A DNA stretch of 64,000 nucleotides from Citrobacter freundii ATCC 8090 = MTCC 1658 = NBRC 12681 (GCF_011064845.1 NZ_CP049015.1:1116001-1180000); one strand, 5' to 3'; counted from the stretch's first letter, positions 52,256-63,806 are shown. Numbers and translations: made by a program. The notes: a model not told the origin generated them from the letters alone.

Positions 52256-53065
52256 TCAGGAGCGGCTGAGTTTTTCCGATTGCTCCATGCACTTAATCAT
52301 CGCTTCAATTACTGATGAACGGAAACCGCGTTCTTCCAGGACGCGTACCGCCTCAATGGTGGTTCCACCTGGCGAGCACACCATATCCTTTAATTCGCCA
52401 GGATGTTTACCCGTTTCCAGCACCATCTTCGCCGAACCCATTACCGCTTGTGCCGCAAATTTATAAGCCTGCGCGCGGGGCATTCCCCCCTGAACGGCGG
52501 CATCTGCCATTGCTTCGATAAACATAAATACATAGGCCGGTGCTGAACCGCTGACACCAACGACCGGATGAATCATTGCCTCCGCAATGACTTCAGCTTC
52601 GCCAAAGCAGCGGAAGATATTCAGCACGTCAGCCGTATCTTCCGGCGTGACTAAGGCGTTTGGCGTGACGGAGGTCATTCCGGCGTTCACCAGCGACGGC
52701 GTGTTTGGCATCGCGCGAATGATTTTACGGTCGTGACCCAGCGCGCGGGCAAGCTGATCGAGGGTGACGCCTGCGGCAATTGAGACGACCAGGGAGTCTT
52801 TGTTCAGGCTGGAGGTAATTTCGCTCAGCACCTTAATCATAATGCCTGGCTTTACAGCCCCAAAAACAATATCAGCGATCTGCGCGACTTCTTGTGCAGA
52901 CTGCGCCGCATTAATGCCGTACTGGTCGTGTAGCGCGGCGACCTTATCGGGGGAAGGGGTATAGACCCAGATTTGTCCGGGGAGAACCTGACCGCTGGCG
53001 ATCATGCCGCCAAGAATGGCTTTGCCCATATTACCGCAGCCGATAAAACCAATTTTCTTGTCCAT
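52256..53065 (-). CDS. proC: Pyrroline-5-carboxylate reductase
   Basis: The 269-residue enzyme reduces pyrroline-5-carboxylate to proline with NAD(P)H. The Rossmann motif IGFIGCGNMGKAILGGM opens the protein. The C-terminal signature GMPRAQAYKFAAQAVMGSAKM and SPGGTTIEAV form the catalytic dimer region. It is convergent with dgcC. Confidence 0.97.
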   Translation of the reverse strand: MDKKIGFIGCGNMGKAILGGMIASGQVLPGQIWVYTPSPDKVAALHDQYGINAAQSAQEVAQIADIVFGAVKPGIMIKVLSEITSSLNKDSLVVSIAAGVTLDQLARALGHDRKIIRAMPNTPSLVNAGMTSVTPNALVTPEDTADVLNIFRCFGEAEVIAEAMIHPVVGVSGSAPAYVFMFIEAMADAAVQGGMPRAQAYKFAAQAVMGSAKMVLETGKHPGELKDMVCSPGGTTIEAVRVLEERGFRSSVIEAMIKCMEQSEKLSRS

Positions 53066-53100
53066 CTTGTCACTCCCTATGGATGATATTCATTGTTTTA

Positions 53101-53139
53101 TACCCTAATTACTTCAAGTAACTTGAATTATTTGGGGTA
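53101..53139. repeat. 39-bp imperfect palindrome between proC and yaiI
   Basis: Two 19-base arms (left TACCCTAATTACTTCAAGT, right ACTTGAATTATTTGGGGTA) pair at 16 of 19 positions around a single A. The sequence resembles a dispersed enterobacterial repeat of the ACCC-AAATAATT-CAAGT type seen between genes in several genera. Confidence 0.55.
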
Positions 53140-53254
53140 AACCTGGGAAAGCTAAGCTTAGCGCGGAATGAATATGTTCAGAAGGAGAAACAGCACTTTG
53201 CCTGAAAGTAAAAGCACGCGACAATGTGCGGCAGCACAACAGTGGGGAGAAGTT

Positions 53255-53710
53255 ATGACAATATGGGTGGATGCCGATGCGTGTCCGAATGTGATTAAAG
53301 ACATTTTGTACCGCGCTTCTGAGCGCATGCAAATGCCGCTTGTTTTGGTGGCCAACCAAAGCCTGCGCGTCCCGCCTTCGCGTTTCATCAGCACATTACG
53401 TGTGCCTGCGGGCTTTGACGTGGCTGATAACGAGATTGTGCGTCAGTGCAGTGCTGGTGATTTAGTGATAACGGCAGATATTCCGCTGGCGGCTGAAGTG
53501 ATTGAAAAAGGTGCGGCGGCGCTTAACCCGCGTGGCGAACGTTATACCGAAGCCACGATCCGCGAGCGTCTGATGATGCGTGATTTTATGGATACGCTAC
53601 GCGCTAGCGGTATTCAGACCGGGGGGCCGGACAGCCTTTCGTCCCGCGACAGACAGCATTTTGCAGCTGAACTGGATAAGTGGTGGCTGGAAGTTCAGCG
53701 TAGAAAATAG
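53255..53710 (+). CDS. yaiI: UPF0178 protein YaiI
   Basis: The 151-residue protein begins [20 protein letters not shown], the PIN-like acidic start of the YaiI/YqxD family, and has the [27 protein letters not shown] segment. A nuclease-like fold has been suggested for the family but no activity is established. The ATG at 53255 has GGGGAGAAG upstream; a frame starting at 53168 is rejected. Confidence 0.92.
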   Translation: MTIWVDADACPNVIKDILYRASERMQMPLVLVANQSLRVPPSRFISTLRVPAGFDVADNEIVRQCSAGDLVITADIPLAAEVIEKGAAALNPRGERYTEATIRERLMMRDFMDTLRASGIQTGGPDSLSSRDRQHFAAELDKWWLEVQRRK

Positions 53711-53714
53711 TGTG

Positions 53715-53732
53715 TGTAATTTATTATTTACA
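53715..53732 (+). promoter_or_regulatory. TyrR box 1 upstream of aroL
   Basis: TGTAATTTATTATTTACA matches TGTAAA-N6-TTTACA with one difference and is a strong TyrR box. Confidence 0.8.
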
Positions 53733-53789
53733 CTTTATTCGTTGTGAATTCTTGTTATAGTAGGGGTTAACTCATCTCGCCATTCTTTA

Positions 53790-53807
53790 TGTAATTTTTT
53801 CTTTACG
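53790..53807 (+). promoter_or_regulatory. TyrR box 2 upstream of aroL
   Basis: TGTAATTTTTTCTTTACG is a second, slightly weaker TyrR box 75 bp downstream of the first, close to the promoter. Confidence 0.7.
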
Positions 53808-53818
53808 GTTTTGGCTGT

Positions 53819-53838
53819 GTACTAGTTTGATGATATGA
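53819..53838 (+). promoter_or_regulatory. TrpR operator upstream of aroL
   Basis: GTACTAGTTTGATGATATGA contains the conserved ACTAGTT core of TrpR operators in the position known for E. coli aroL, so joint TyrR/TrpR control is likely. Confidence 0.7.
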
Positions 53839-53896
53839 TTATATTTTTAACCGCATCAGATCCCGCTTGTTGGCGGCTCTCTGGGGAAATTCTGTG

Positions 53897-54442
53897 ATGA
53901 CGCAACCTCTTTTTCTTGTTGGCCCCCGGGGGTGTGGTAAGACGACAACCGGTATGGCGCTGGCAAAGGCTATTGATTTCCAGTTCGTTGATACCGATCG
54001 CTGGTTGCAATCGCACGTGCAAATGACCGTGGCGGAAATCGTCGAAAGAGAAGGGTGGGAAGGGTTTCGTGCCCAGGAAACGACCGCTCTGCAGGCTGTC
54101 ACAGCACCAGCAACGGTTGTTGCGACCGGCGGCGGTATTATTCTTACCGAATTTAACCGTCACTACATGCGCAGCCACGGCGTGGTTATCTATTTAAGCG
54201 CACCGGTATCGGTACTGGTTGATCGTCTGGAGGCGACGCCTGAAGAAGGATTACGACCGACCTTAACCGGCAAGCCGTTGACTGAAGAAGTGCAGGAAGT
54301 GCTCGCCCAGCGAGATGTTTTGTATCGCGAAGCCGCGCACTATATCGTTGATGCCACTAATGCGCCTGCGCAGGTGGTGGAAGACATTCTTGGGATACTG
54401 GCGCAGGCAGCGCCACGGTTGCAGGGCGGTGTCTATACTTAA
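53897..54442 (+). CDS. aroL: Shikimate kinase II
   Basis: The 181-residue P-loop kinase phosphorylates shikimate at the 3-hydroxyl in chorismate synthesis. Walker A is [14 protein letters not shown], the shikimate-binding region has VDTDRWLQ and [13 protein letters not shown], and the lid has [10 protein letters not shown]. It is about seven residues longer than E. coli AroL and differs at many positions, mainly at the C-terminus. The ATG at 53897 is chosen by alignment with AroL ([12 protein letters not shown]); the upstream codons overlap the leader. yaiA follows after 26 bp. Confidence 0.95.
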   Translation: MTQPLFLVGPRGCGKTTTGMALAKAIDFQFVDTDRWLQSHVQMTVAEIVEREGWEGFRAQETTALQAVTAPATVVATGGGIILTEFNRHYMRSHGVVIYLSAPVSVLVDRLEATPEEGLRPTLTGKPLTEEVQEVLAQRDVLYREAAHYIVDATNAPAQVVEDILGILAQAAPRLQGGVYT

Positions 54443-54468
54443 TGTTCATCCAGTGAAAAGGAAGAACT

Positions 54469-54660
54469 ATGCCGACACAACCACCTTACCCACGTCAAGC
54501 GACCATTGTTACGGTTGAAAAAGGGACGCCAGGCCAGACGGTAACCTGGTATCAACTTCGTGCCGATCACCCTAAACCGAATTCGTTGATCAGTGAGCAT
54601 CCTTCGGCTCAGGAAGCGATGGATGCTAAAAAACGCTACGAAGACCCCGATAAAACCTGA
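54469..54660 (+). CDS. yaiA: Small protein YaiA
   Basis: The 63-residue protein [20 protein letters not shown]... is the conserved partner gene of aroL. It has no signal or membrane segment. AGGAAG precedes the start. It ends with ...[10 protein letters not shown]. The function is not known. Confidence 0.9.
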   Translation: MPTQPPYPRQATIVTVEKGTPGQTVTWYQLRADHPKPNSLISEHPSAQEAMDAKKRYEDPDKT

Positions 54661-54670
54661 TACGAAGACC

Positions 54671-54722
54671 GCCCTGGCACGAGTCTTAAAAGTGCCAGTC
54701 CGGGCGTGCATCACATTTTTTT
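54671..54722 (+). terminator. Terminator after yaiA
   Basis: GCCCTGGCAC pairs with GTGCCAG-TCC-GGGC (54671-54704), followed after a few bases by eight T residues. It lies between yaiA and aroM and probably reduces readthrough from aroL-yaiA. Confidence 0.75.
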
Positions 54723-54906
54723 AAATTTCGCTGTATACAGTAAAAATTGAAAATTAAACAATAACAATCCAGTACTGGAATGATCTGGAATCTTTACACA
54801 ATACACCGCCGATCTACTGCTACGCTTTTGAGCATTTGTAGCACAGGTCAGCGCCCGGCACTTATCCGGGATTTCACAGCAAAGTAAGAAGACGGTGGAG
54901 CAACAA

Positions 54907-55584
54907 ATGAGTACGTCGTTGGCTATCCTCACGATTGGCGTTGTGCCGATGTGTGAGATGTTACCGCTCCTGACGGAATATATTGATGAACAGCACATTA
55001 CTCACCACAGTCTGCTGGGGCAGATGCAGCGAGAAGATGTGATGGCCGAGTACGGGGCTTCACCCGGTGACGAGCTGTTATTAACACTGCTTAGCGACCA
55101 CCAACTTGCTCATGTCTCACGTCAGAAAGTGGAACGCTCGCTGCAAAGCATTGTGGAGGTTCTCGATAATCAGGGATTTGATGTGATCCTGCTGATGAGT
55201 ACCGCTTCAATCACCCGTCTGACCGCCCGCAATAGCATCTTGTTGGAACCCATACGCATTATTCCCCCGTTAGTGGCTTCGATTGTCGAAGGGCATCAGG
55301 TTGGGGTCATAGTACCTGTTGCTGAATTGCTCAAAGCCCAGACACAAAAGTGGCAGGTGTTACAAACGCCACCAGTGTATGCCGTAGCGAATCCAGTAGA
55401 AGGTTCTGAACAACAGCTGATTGATGCCGGGAAATATCTCCTTGAGCAAGGCGCTGATGTTCTCATGCTGGACTGCCTGGGTTTTCATCAACGCCATCGT
55501 GATTTACTGCAAAAGTCGCTGGATGTCCCGGTTCTGCTGTCCAATGTGTTGATTGCCCGGCTAGCTTCGGAATTGCTGGCGTAA
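54907..55584 (+). CDS. aroM: AroM family protein
   Basis: The 225-residue cytoplasmic protein [20 protein letters not shown]... matches AroM, which is expressed with aroL under TyrR in E. coli. The fold resembles Asp/Glu racemases ([28 protein letters not shown] with a cysteine). Its reaction is unknown. The ATG at 54907 has GGAG upstream; a start four codons earlier is less likely. Confidence 0.92.
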   Translation: MSTSLAILTIGVVPMCEMLPLLTEYIDEQHITHHSLLGQMQREDVMAEYGASPGDELLLTLLSDHQLAHVSRQKVERSLQSIVEVLDNQGFDVILLMSTASITRLTARNSILLEPIRIIPPLVASIVEGHQVGVIVPVAELLKAQTQKWQVLQTPPVYAVANPVEGSEQQLIDAGKYLLEQGADVLMLDCLGFHQRHRDLLQKSLDVPVLLSNVLIARLASELLA

Positions 55585-55634
55585 TTTTGCGTGACAGGTG
55601 GAACGTCAGCCCCCTATATTGGTTCCTAACTTAA

Positions 55635-55940
<306 letters not shown>

Positions 55941-55952
55941 GCGTAAAAATGA

Positions 55953-55979
55953 CGAATGGCGATATTGTGTCGCCATTCG
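55953..55979. terminator. Two-way terminator between ppnP and rdgC
   Basis: CGAATGGCGA (55953-55962) and TCGCCATTCG (55970-55979) form a perfect 10-bp stem with loop TATTGTG between convergent genes. An AAAA tract on its left could serve as the T-run for rdgC. Confidence 0.75.
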
Positions 55980-55989
55980 CTAAACAGGG

Positions 55990-56901
55990 CTAACGTTGCG
56001 CTTCGCCGCCTAATCCTTCCACCAGACTTTTAATCAGCGCCGCCAGTTCACCTGTCATCAGGATGAAATCGGCATCAAAACGCTGAGCATAATCTTCACG
56101 GTCGATATCTTCGTTCTGATCGCGCAGCTCGTCGCTGAACTTCAGACGCTTAATGGAGCCGTCGTCACACATAACGAACTGAATACGCTGCTGCCAGTCG
56201 AGGGCCAACTTGGTGACCAGTTTGCCCGCCTCGATATGCACGGCGATTTCGTCGCAGACCAGATCCTGCTTTTTCGCGCGGATCACACCGCCGTCTTCAA
56301 GGATCGCTTTCAGTTCAGCTTCATCCAGTAACTGGAACCCTTGTGCTGTTGTGCCGGAGCGAACCCATTCGGTCAGCGTCAGCTCAATAGGGTTTTCCAT
56401 CGTCAGCGGAACGACCGGCAGCGAACCGAGGCTTTTACGCAGCAGCGCCAGCGTATCTTCCGCTTTTTTCGCGCTTGCACAGTCGACCATGATCAGATCG
56501 TTGACGGTGTCGATCCACATCATTGTCTGGCTGAAGCGGCTAAAGGCGCGCGGCAGCAATGAGTGCAGAACTTCATCTTTCAGTGAGTCTTTTTCGGTCT
56601 TCTTGAGTTTGCGACCTTGCTCAGCTTCCAGTTTGAATATTTTGGCTTCCAGGGCCTGTTTGATAACCGGCGACGGCAGAATTTTTTCTTCTTTGCGGGC
56701 GCAGATAATAATTTGGCCATTGGCGGTATGCGTTAATGCATCGCTGTGCGATCCCATCGGCGGAACCCAGCCCATTTTTGCCATATCCTGGCTACCGCAA
56801 GGGGTGAACGTCATTGATGCCAGCTGTTTTTCCATCTCTTCGGCACGCAAAGAAACATCGCGGCTAAGACGGTAAACCATTAAATTTTTGAACCACAGCA
56901 T
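55990..56901 (-). CDS. rdgC: Recombination-associated protein RdgC
   Basis: The 303-residue ring-forming DNA-binding protein [20 protein letters not shown]... limits RecA loading. It is all-cytoplasmic and close to E. coli RdgC in length and sequence. The ATG at 56901 has TGGAAA upstream; an in-frame start 13 codons earlier overlaps the mak promoter region and is rejected. It diverges from mak. Confidence 0.95.
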   Translation of the reverse strand: MLWFKNLMVYRLSRDVSLRAEEMEKQLASMTFTPCGSQDMAKMGWVPPMGSHSDALTHTANGQIIICARKEEKILPSPVIKQALEAKIFKLEAEQGRKLKKTEKDSLKDEVLHSLLPRAFSRFSQTMMWIDTVNDLIMVDCASAKKAEDTLALLRKSLGSLPVVPLTMENPIELTLTEWVRSGTTAQGFQLLDEAELKAILEDGGVIRAKKQDLVCDEIAVHIEAGKLVTKLALDWQQRIQFVMCDDGSIKRLKFSDELRDQNEDIDREDYAQRFDADFILMTGELAALIKSLVEGLGGEAQR

Positions 56902-56992
56902 GATAATTTCCACGGCCTTGTCGTTAAATCCAGCGGGCATGATAGCGAATTGTCGCTATGCTTGCATTGTTAATCGGGAAGAGGAGCAAACA

Positions 56993-57901
56993 GTGCGTAT
57001 AGGTATCGATTTGGGCGGTACGAAAACGGAAGTTATTGCGCTTGGCGATGCGGGCGAACAGCTTTTTCGCCATCGCCTGCCCACGCCGCGTGATGATTAT
57101 TGGCAAACGATAGAAACCATCGCCATGCTGGTGGAGATGGCGGAAAACGCTACCGGGCAGACGGGAACCGTGGGAATGGGCATTCCCGGTTCAATCTCGC
57201 CCTACACCGGGGTAGTAAAGAATGCCAACTCGACCTGGCTTAACGGGCAACCTTTTGACAAAGACCTGAGTTCGCGTCTGAATCGCGAAGTGCGGTTGGC
57301 AAATGATGCCAACTGTCTGGCGGTTTCTGAAGCGGTGGATGGTGCGGCGGCGGGGGCGCAAACCGTGTTTGCGGTGATTATCGGCACCGGATGTGGCGCA
57401 GGCGTGGCGCTGAATGGTCGGGCACACACCGGCGGTAACGGTACCGCAGGGGAGTGGGGGCATAATCCGCTGCCGTGGATGGACGAAGATGAGCTGCGTT
57501 ATCGGCAGGAAGTCCCTTGTTATTGCGGCAAGCAAGGCTGCATTGAAACCTTCATTTCTGGGACCGGTTTTGCCACCGACTACCAGCGCCTGAGCGGTAA
57601 GCCGCTCAAAGGCAGTGAAATTATCAGCCTTGTTAATGCGCAGGATACTCTTGCGGAGCAAGCGTTGAGCCGCTATGAGCTTCGTCTGGCGAAATCACTG
57701 GCACATGTGGTGAATATTCTCGATCCGGACGTCATTGTGCTGGGTGGCGGAATGAGCAATGTCGATCGACTGTATCAAAACGTTCCGACGTTGATGCAGC
57801 AATTTGTTTTTGGTGGCGAGTGTGAAACGCCTCTACGCCAGGCGTTGCACGGTGACTCCAGCGGCGTGCGCGGCGCGGCCTGGCTGTGGCCGCACGTATA
57901 A
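56993..57901 (+). CDS. mak: Fructokinase (ROK family)
   Basis: The 302-residue kinase starts at GTG with AGGAG upstream (product [20 protein letters not shown]). The ATP phosphate loop is [10 protein letters not shown], the ROK signature follows [19 protein letters not shown], and the zinc site is [10 protein letters not shown]. It phosphorylates fructose at low efficiency, and also mannose. Its length equals E. coli Mak; earlier in-frame ATGs run into rdgC and are rejected. Confidence 0.95.
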   Translation: MRIGIDLGGTKTEVIALGDAGEQLFRHRLPTPRDDYWQTIETIAMLVEMAENATGQTGTVGMGIPGSISPYTGVVKNANSTWLNGQPFDKDLSSRLNREVRLANDANCLAVSEAVDGAAAGAQTVFAVIIGTGCGAGVALNGRAHTGGNGTAGEWGHNPLPWMDEDELRYRQEVPCYCGKQGCIETFISGTGFATDYQRLSGKPLKGSEIISLVNAQDTLAEQALSRYELRLAKSLAHVVNILDPDVIVLGGGMSNVDRLYQNVPTLMQQFVFGGECETPLRQALHGDSSGVRGAAWLWPHV

Positions 57902-57908
57902 ACGGTTG

Positions 57909-59081
57909 TTATGTCGCGGGTGCAACCTGTTGTTGCACGCCGCGCTTCAGGCGACCATAGAGCAGCAGCGAGGACATCGCAGAAAACGACAGCAGTGCAG
58001 CCGGCAGCGTCACGTAGTTGTAGGTAAATCCCAGCGTCAACATCATGCCACCGCAGTACGCGCCAATCGCGCTGCCGAGATTGAAGGCAATTTGCCCGCC
58101 AGCCGCGCCCAGTAGTTCTCCCCCTTTAGCATTTTGCAGCAGCAAAATTTGCAACGGCGCCGACAGAGCAAACAGACCCGCGCAGCAAATGAAAGCGAAG
58201 GTCAGCGACGCGGCTTTGATGCCGCCAAAGGCAAAGAGCAGCAGCAGAGCCAGCACAATGACGAAGTCGGTTATTACCGCAATTCGCAGCGGCGTATAAC
58301 GGCCTGACAGCCTACCGCTTAGCAGATTTCCCAACACCATTCCCAATCCCACCAGCATCATGATGAAGGTCATTAGCGCCTCGGAGAAGCCGGAGATATA
58401 CATCATGTACGGTTTGACGTAGCTGAACCAGGCGAAAACCCCGGCGTTCCCAAACATGGTGGCGGAAAAAATGAACCACGGGGCGGGGCTTTTCAAAAAG
58501 TGAAATTGTTCGCGCAGTTTCCCTTTTGCCTCATCGCTAATGTTGGGGACCCAAAAAGCGACCGAGACTATTACGGCGATATTAAAGACGGCTATCAGCA
58601 GAAACGTGTAGCGCCAGCTAAATTCCTGGCTTAGCCAGGTGCCGACGGGAATGCCAACCAGATTGGCAACGGTCATCCCCGAAATCATGCCCGCGACGGC
58701 GGCAGTGACTTTTCCCGGACGGGCCAGCTTCGACAGGATAATCGCGCCCACGCCGAAAAATGCGCCATGAGGGAAGCCGGAAACCAGCCTGCCCACCGCC
58801 AGCATAAAATACGAGGAAGAGAGGGTGAAGATGGCGTTGCCAATCACGCACAGGGTGACCAGAAACAGCAAAATATGTTTGAGCGAAAAGCGATTGGAAA
58901 AGAGCGCAATAATGGGCGCGCCAAACACTACGCCAAAGGCGTAAAACGAAATCATATGGCCAGCGGCAGGAATGGAAATTCCCACGTCCCGCGCCAGCTC
59001 AGTGAGGACACCCATGATGCCAAACTCGGCCATGCCCAGCCCAAATGTTCCGAGCGCTAAAGAGAAAATGACTTTTTTCAT
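57909..59081 (-). CDS. araJ: MFS transporter AraJ
   Basis: The 390-residue protein starts MKKVIFSLALGTFGLGMAEF and has twelve membrane segments of the DHA1 sugar-efflux group (FPHGAFFGVGAIIL, GNLLSGRLSGRYTPL). In E. coli araJ is induced by arabinose via AraC, but its substrate is uncertain. AGGTGG precedes the ATG. A small palindrome GACGCA-GGATA-TGCGTC lies at 59101-59117 in the leader; I cannot identify an AraC site. Confidence 0.92.
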   Translation of the reverse strand: MKKVIFSLALGTFGLGMAEFGIMGVLTELARDVGISIPAAGHMISFYAFGVVFGAPIIALFSNRFSLKHILLFLVTLCVIGNAIFTLSSSYFMLAVGRLVSGFPHGAFFGVGAIILSKLARPGKVTAAVAGMISGMTVANLVGIPVGTWLSQEFSWRYTFLLIAVFNIAVIVSVAFWVPNISDEAKGKLREQFHFLKSPAPWFIFSATMFGNAGVFAWFSYVKPYMMYISGFSEALMTFIMMLVGLGMVLGNLLSGRLSGRYTPLRIAVITDFVIVLALLLLFAFGGIKAASLTFAFICCAGLFALSAPLQILLLQNAKGGELLGAAGGQIAFNLGSAIGAYCGGMMLTLGFTYNYVTLPAALLSFSAMSSLLLYGRLKRGVQQQVAPAT

Positions 59082-59219
59082 ACCACCTGCCAACAAGAAA
59101 GACGCAGGATATGCGTCATAGCGACGAATGTTCGCCGCCAATAGCGATAGCTTGCGGATAAGTGAAGTGGAATGCCATTTCATATCCGTCCCTGAGTATG
59201 CAATATTGTGCTACCTAGC

Positions 59220-59250
59220 GTGCCGGATAGCGTTAGCGCTTATCCGGCCT
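59220..59250. repeat. REP element between araJ and sbcC
   Basis: GTGCCGGATAGCGTT-AGCGCTTATCCGGCC is a single REP unit 23 bp past the end of sbcC. Confidence 0.75.
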
Positions 59251-59273
59251 GTGACACCACATCCGCTGGCCGA

Positions 59274-62200
59274 TTACTCCACCGCAAACATTTTGTCGAG
59301 TTTGCTGTAGCCCAGACCGTTGATTTTTTTCACTTTGATCTGTACCGGAATGCGCTCTTTCATCGCTTCGACGTGGCTGATCACGCCAATGGTTTTACCG
59401 GTAGCGTTGAGCGCATCAAGCGCGTCCAGGGCGGTATCCAGCGTTTCACTGTCCAGCGTGCCGAAACCTTCGTCGAGGAACAGGGAGTCAATTCGGGTTT
59501 TGTGGCTGACCAGATCGGACAACGCCAGCGCCAGCGCCAGACTCACGAGGAAGCTCTCGCCGCCGGAAAGCGTACGCGTATCACGTACGGCATCGGCCTG
59601 CCAGGTATCAACCACTTCCAGCTCTAACGCTTCGCTGGCCTTGCGCTGCAACAAATAGCGACCGTGCAGACGGGTTAACTGGTTGTTGGCAAGCCAGACG
59701 AGGTTATCCAGCGTCAGCCCCTGGGCAAATTTGCGGAACTTATCTCCCTCTTTCGAGCCGATCAGTGCATTCAAATACCCCCAGTCTTCGACCTGCTGCG
59801 CGACTTTTTCAATCTCCTGCATCAGCGCCTGCTGCTGCTGGCGGTTTTCAGCATCTTGTTTGAGCTGCTGGCGAATTTCGCCCTGACGAGTAGTGTTATC
59901 GCGTAGCAGTTGGGTGAGCTGCGCCAGCGCGTCGTGCAGATGCTGCGCCGTCAGCGTGAGATCCACTTCTGTTGGTTGCTGCTGTTGATGAGCCGCCAGT
60001 GCCTGCTGGGCCTGATTAACCAGCGTTTGGGCCTGCTGTCGCTGGCCTTCCAGTGATTGCTTCAACTGCTCCAGGCGATTAAAGGTCTCTTCGTCCAGCA
60101 GGGCGGCAATAAAGGCGTCGCGATCGGCAAAGATGCTGGCCTGCAATGCGGCATCAAACTGCGCCTGGATTTCCGCGGCGCGCTGAACGTCCTGCGCCTC
60201 CTGCTGTTGCAAGGTTTGCCACTGTCCCTGTAAAGAGAGGCAATCGTCGTGCACCTGCCGCCAGTTTTCCAGCGACAAATCCTCAATGTTTTCAGAAAGC
60301 GCCTCGGTTTCAGGCAACGTTTCCAGCAGCGGCGCAAGCTGGGCAATCCGGGCCTGTAACTCGGTCAGTTCATTCTGACGCTGTTGCCACATTTGTGCTT
60401 CGTTCGCCCGTTCGCTTAGCCATGAGGCGACGTCATCCTCGGGTGGAAGGGCCAGACCATAGCGGGAAAGCTCGGCGGTTAGCGTCGCCTGGCGCTGGTC
60501 AATATGCAGCTGGAGCTGGGTAATCTGCTCGGTATGCGCGGTGATTTGCGCCTGCAGGGTATGACGCAGGCTCAACTGGTGAAGCTGTTGTTCGTGCTCT
60601 TCCTGAGCGGCCAGCCACGGGGCAATGTCATCCTGCGGTTGTAGCGTGACGTTGAGGCTGGCGGTGACGGTCAGCCACTCTTGAGTAAGTGCTTGCTCCT
60701 CCTGAGAAAGCGTCTGTGCTTCGCGTTCATCCCGCTGAAGTTGCTGGGTTATCGCCTCAAGCTGGCCGCGTAACGTTGAACCCTCATCGGCCAGTGTTTT
60801 GACCTCTTTTTCCAGTGCCTCACGCCGCGTCTGATTCACGCTCAGTTCGAGCGTTTGATAGCGTTCAATCGCCGGATGTGCGGTGGAGCCGCATAGCGGG
60901 CAAGGCATGCCGGATTGCAACAATGCCCGTTGGCTTTCCAGATCTTTGATGCGGGCTTCTTGCTCGCAAATGACTCTCACATCGGTAAGTTGCTGATTTT
61001 TATCTTTATAGCGCTGACGTTTTTCGGCAAGCACCGCGTTGCGCTGGGTCAACTCTTGTTGACGCTGTACAAGCGTGGCGCGTAACTGTGCCAGTTGTTT
61101 TTGCTTCGGGGTGATTTGTCCGTGTAAATTGCTCAGCCGCTGGCGTAATGGACGAAGCTGCACATGTTGCGCCAGCGCATCCGTTACCTCCTGCGGCGAA
61201 AGGGTCAGCGCGGGAAGCGTTAGTGCATTGAGCTTACGCGTGTCGTTCTCTCGCAGCTGCTGCCATTGGCGTAGCTGGGCGCTGGCGTCGGACTGTTGGG
61301 CCAGCAGCGCTTTCCATCCTGCCAGTTCGCTACTCCATAAGCGGAAGCGATCATGCTCATTAAGCCAGTCGGTTAACGTCTGTTGTTCGGCTAGTATCAA
61401 GGTCGACTGCATTTGCGCCTGCTGGCGAATACGCCCGCGCAGCGTTAAGCTGCTTTGTAAGCGAGCATTCACTTCCTGAATCTTCTGGCGTGTACGCTCG
61501 ATAGTAGCCGTTTGTTCCTGAATTCGCTCCCAGTGCGGGCGTAACGCCCTGGCCGGCAGTGCCAGACTCAGTGCCGCCAACTGCGGCTGCGTGTCTTCTT
61601 GCGCCTGAAGCGCTGCCTGTAATGCCTGCTGGTGACGGTTTATATCCGTTTGTAGCTCATTTTGCCGAATGAGCCAGTTGAGGTGCTGTTGCTGGGTTTG
61701 TTGGCTGGTAAGGTATTGTTTTTCTTCGTCAGTAAGTACCTGCAAACTTTCCGTCAGGGATTGCACCTGCTCTGGTGCTAACAGCGCCACGCCGCTGGCC
61801 TGGGCCTGTAGTTTTTCCAGCTCCGTACGCGCTGATTTGTGCTTTTCAAACACCATAGCGGAGATTTGACCGTAAATCTCTGTGCCGGTCAGCTCTTCCA
61901 GCAGTTCGGCGCGCTCTTTTGGTTTGGCATTAAGAAATGCGGCAAACTGGCCCTGAGAGAGCAGCATGGAACGGGTAAAACGACCGTAATCCAGCCCGGT
62001 AAGCTCGGCGGTCATCTCCAGCTTGTCTTTGACTTTATCGGCGAGGATTTTACCGTCGGCGCAGCGGGCCAGCTCTACGCGCGGGACCTGCAGGTTGCCC
62101 TCAGGCTGGTTGCGTGCCCTGTTCTGGCTCCAGAATGCGCGGTAGGCTTCGCCCCGCACCTCAAACTCCACCTCGGCCAGACACTCCGCTGTGTCGCGGG

Positions 62201-62417
62201 TCATCAGGTCGTTTTGCGACTGTGACACAGTATTCAGGCGCGGCGTTTCGTGGTACAGCGCAAGGCAAATTGCGTCCAGCAGGGTGGTTTTCCCCGCGCC
62301 AGTGGGCCCGGTGATGGCGAACAGCCCGTTGCTGGCAAAAGGTTCTGCGGTGAAATCGACTTTCCATTCTCCCTTCAGGGAGTTGAGGTTTTTCAGGCGC
62401 AGGCTGAGAATTTTCAT
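59274..62417 (-). CDS. sbcC: Exonuclease subunit SbcC
   Basis: The 1047-residue SMC-like ATPase has Walker [14 protein letters not shown] near the N-terminus, two long Gln-rich coiled coils, the zinc hook CPLCG in the middle ([12 protein letters not shown]), signature [20 protein letters not shown] and Walker [12 protein letters not shown] at the C-terminus. With SbcD it cuts hairpins and protein-blocked DNA ends. Its start overlaps the sbcD stop by 4 bp. The length equals E. coli SbcC. Confidence 0.96.
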   Translation of the reverse strand: MKILSLRLKNLNSLKGEWKVDFTAEPFASNGLFAITGPTGAGKTTLLDAICLALYHETPRLNTVSQSQNDLMTRDTAECLAEVEFEVRGEAYRAFWSQNRARNQPEGNLQVPRVELARCADGKILADKVKDKLEMTAELTGLDYGRFTRSMLLSQGQFAAFLNAKPKERAELLEELTGTEIYGQISAMVFEKHKSARTELEKLQAQASGVALLAPEQVQSLTESLQVLTDEEKQYLTSQQTQQQHLNWLIRQNELQTDINRHQQALQAALQAQEDTQPQLAALSLALPARALRPHWERIQEQTATIERTRQKIQEVNARLQSSLTLRGRIRQQAQMQSTLILAEQQTLTDWLNEHDRFRLWSSELAGWKALLAQQSDASAQLRQWQQLRENDTRKLNALTLPALTLSPQEVTDALAQHVQLRPLRQRLSNLHGQITPKQKQLAQLRATLVQRQQELTQRNAVLAEKRQRYKDKNQQLTDVRVICEQEARIKDLESQRALLQSGMPCPLCGSTAHPAIERYQTLELSVNQTRREALEKEVKTLADEGSTLRGQLEAITQQLQRDEREAQTLSQEEQALTQEWLTVTASLNVTLQPQDDIAPWLAAQEEHEQQLHQLSLRHTLQAQITAHTEQITQLQLHIDQRQATLTAELSRYGLALPPEDDVASWLSERANEAQMWQQRQNELTELQARIAQLAPLLETLPETEALSENIEDLSLENWRQVHDDCLSLQGQWQTLQQQEAQDVQRAAEIQAQFDAALQASIFADRDAFIAALLDEETFNRLEQLKQSLEGQRQQAQTLVNQAQQALAAHQQQQPTEVDLTLTAQHLHDALAQLTQLLRDNTTRQGEIRQQLKQDAENRQQQQALMQEIEKVAQQVEDWGYLNALIGSKEGDKFRKFAQGLTLDNLVWLANNQLTRLHGRYLLQRKASEALELEVVDTWQADAVRDTRTLSGGESFLVSLALALALSDLVSHKTRIDSLFLDEGFGTLDSETLDTALDALDALNATGKTIGVISHVEAMKERIPVQIKVKKINGLGYSKLDKMFAVE

Positions 62418-63616
62418 ACTTCAGCCTCCCCGGCAAGCGTCTGTACGGTTGCGCTAAACAGCTGATTAAGCCGCTCGCGCTGCGGTTCTTCGAGTTCTTC
62501 CAGCGCCAGGCGGCGGTCAAAAACCTCCGCCACGCTCAGCTCGCTTAATGTTTCACGACGTTCATTGGCCATAATACGTTCGCGCTGTTCCCGACTGCGG
62601 CGCACCAATAACACCTCAACCGGTAAATCTTCGGTCAAGGCCTGGATTTTACGCTGCATATCATGCAGATAGTCATCGGTGGTAATTTCAATATCCAGCC
62701 ACACCGGCGGCTCTTGCTGTACGTTGCGCCACTGCTCAAGCTGGGCGGTAATGGCGGCGAGATCGCCTTTCAGTACCGCAAGCGGCTGGGTGACCGGTAC
62801 GGTGAGATTCTCGACGGCGTTGAGTTTCCCTGCTTCAAAGCTCACCAGATGCACGCATTTGTTTTTGCCGCACTCGTCAAAACTGAGAGCGATCGGCGAG
62901 CCGCAGTAGCGAATATGCTCCGTGCTGCCGATAACCTGCGCCCGGTGAATATGGCCCAGCGCGATGTAGTCCGCCGGAGGGAAGTTTTGTGCAGGGAAGG
63001 CGTCCAGCGTACCGATATAAATGTCTCGGACGGCGTCACTTTTACTGGCGCCGACGGTGGTCAAATGCCCGGTCGCGATGATGGGCAGATTCTGATCACC
63101 ACGCAGCGTGCAGGCATCCTGATACTGCTGCTGGTAATAGTCGGTGATGGCTGACAGCAAATGTTGCTGTTTTTCTTGCCCGGTTAGCCCGGCCTGGCTG
63201 GTAATGATGTCGCGTGGACGTAAAAAAGGAACCGGGCACAGAATTGCCCCCGGCGTGCCGTCACGTTGCGGCAGAATCTGCGGCGCATGGCCGGCGCTGG
63301 CAACGACCGTGGTGTTGAGAAACGCCAGTATATCGCGGGATTCATTGAGTGTGGCGACGGAGTCGTGGTTGCCTGCCAGCACCACCAGATGACACCCGGT
63401 TTGCTGTAAATTAACGACAAAACGGTTATACAGCTCACGAGCGTAGCTTGGCGGTGAGCCGGTATCGAAAATATCACCCGCCACAATAATGGCATCCACC
63501 TGGTGGGATTGTGCCGTTTCCAGCAGCCAGTCGAGAAAGGCCTGATGTTCAGCGGCGCGGCTCTTGCTGTAGAAATTTTGGCCCAGATGCCAGTCAGACG
63601 TGTGAAGGATGCGCAT
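62414..63616 (-). CDS. sbcD: Exonuclease subunit SbcD
   Basis: The 400-residue nuclease has the calcineurin-type phosphoesterase motifs: [32 protein letters not shown] and GHLTTVG...GHIHRAQ. It is the Mn-dependent nuclease partner of SbcC and is the first gene of sbcDC. It diverges from phoB, and the Pho box between them may affect both. Confidence 0.96.
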   Translation of the reverse strand: MRILHTSDWHLGQNFYSKSRAAEHQAFLDWLLETAQSHQVDAIIVAGDIFDTGSPPSYARELYNRFVVNLQQTGCHLVVLAGNHDSVATLNESRDILAFLNTTVVASAGHAPQILPQRDGTPGAILCPVPFLRPRDIITSQAGLTGQEKQQHLLSAITDYYQQQYQDACTLRGDQNLPIIATGHLTTVGASKSDAVRDIYIGTLDAFPAQNFPPADYIALGHIHRAQVIGSTEHIRYCGSPIALSFDECGKNKCVHLVSFEAGKLNAVENLTVPVTQPLAVLKGDLAAITAQLEQWRNVQQEPPVWLDIEITTDDYLHDMQRKIQALTEDLPVEVLLVRRSREQRERIMANERRETLSELSVAEVFDRRLALEELEEPQRERLNQLFSATVQTLAGEAEV

Positions 63617-63726
63617 AAGAGTTCCATGACGATAAAACAGTGGTGGGGATTATAACCTTTCAAGGACGGTAATATCTTGTCTCCGGGCTGTCATAATTCG
63701 CCGGGCTGCGTTAAACCTGGGCTATC

Positions 63727-63760
63727 TTTTCATAAATCTGTCATAAAACTGACGCATAAT
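63727..63760 (+). promoter_or_regulatory. phoB Pho box and -10
   Basis: TTTTCATAAATCTGTCAT followed by AAAACTGAC gives successive PhoB half-sites, and CATAAT (63755-63760) serves as the -10. This is the autoregulated phoB promoter and closely follows E. coli. Confidence 0.85.
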
Positions 63761-63806
63761 GGCACCGTATTGATGGCAAACGATTTAATTATAAACAGGG
63801 CAAATC

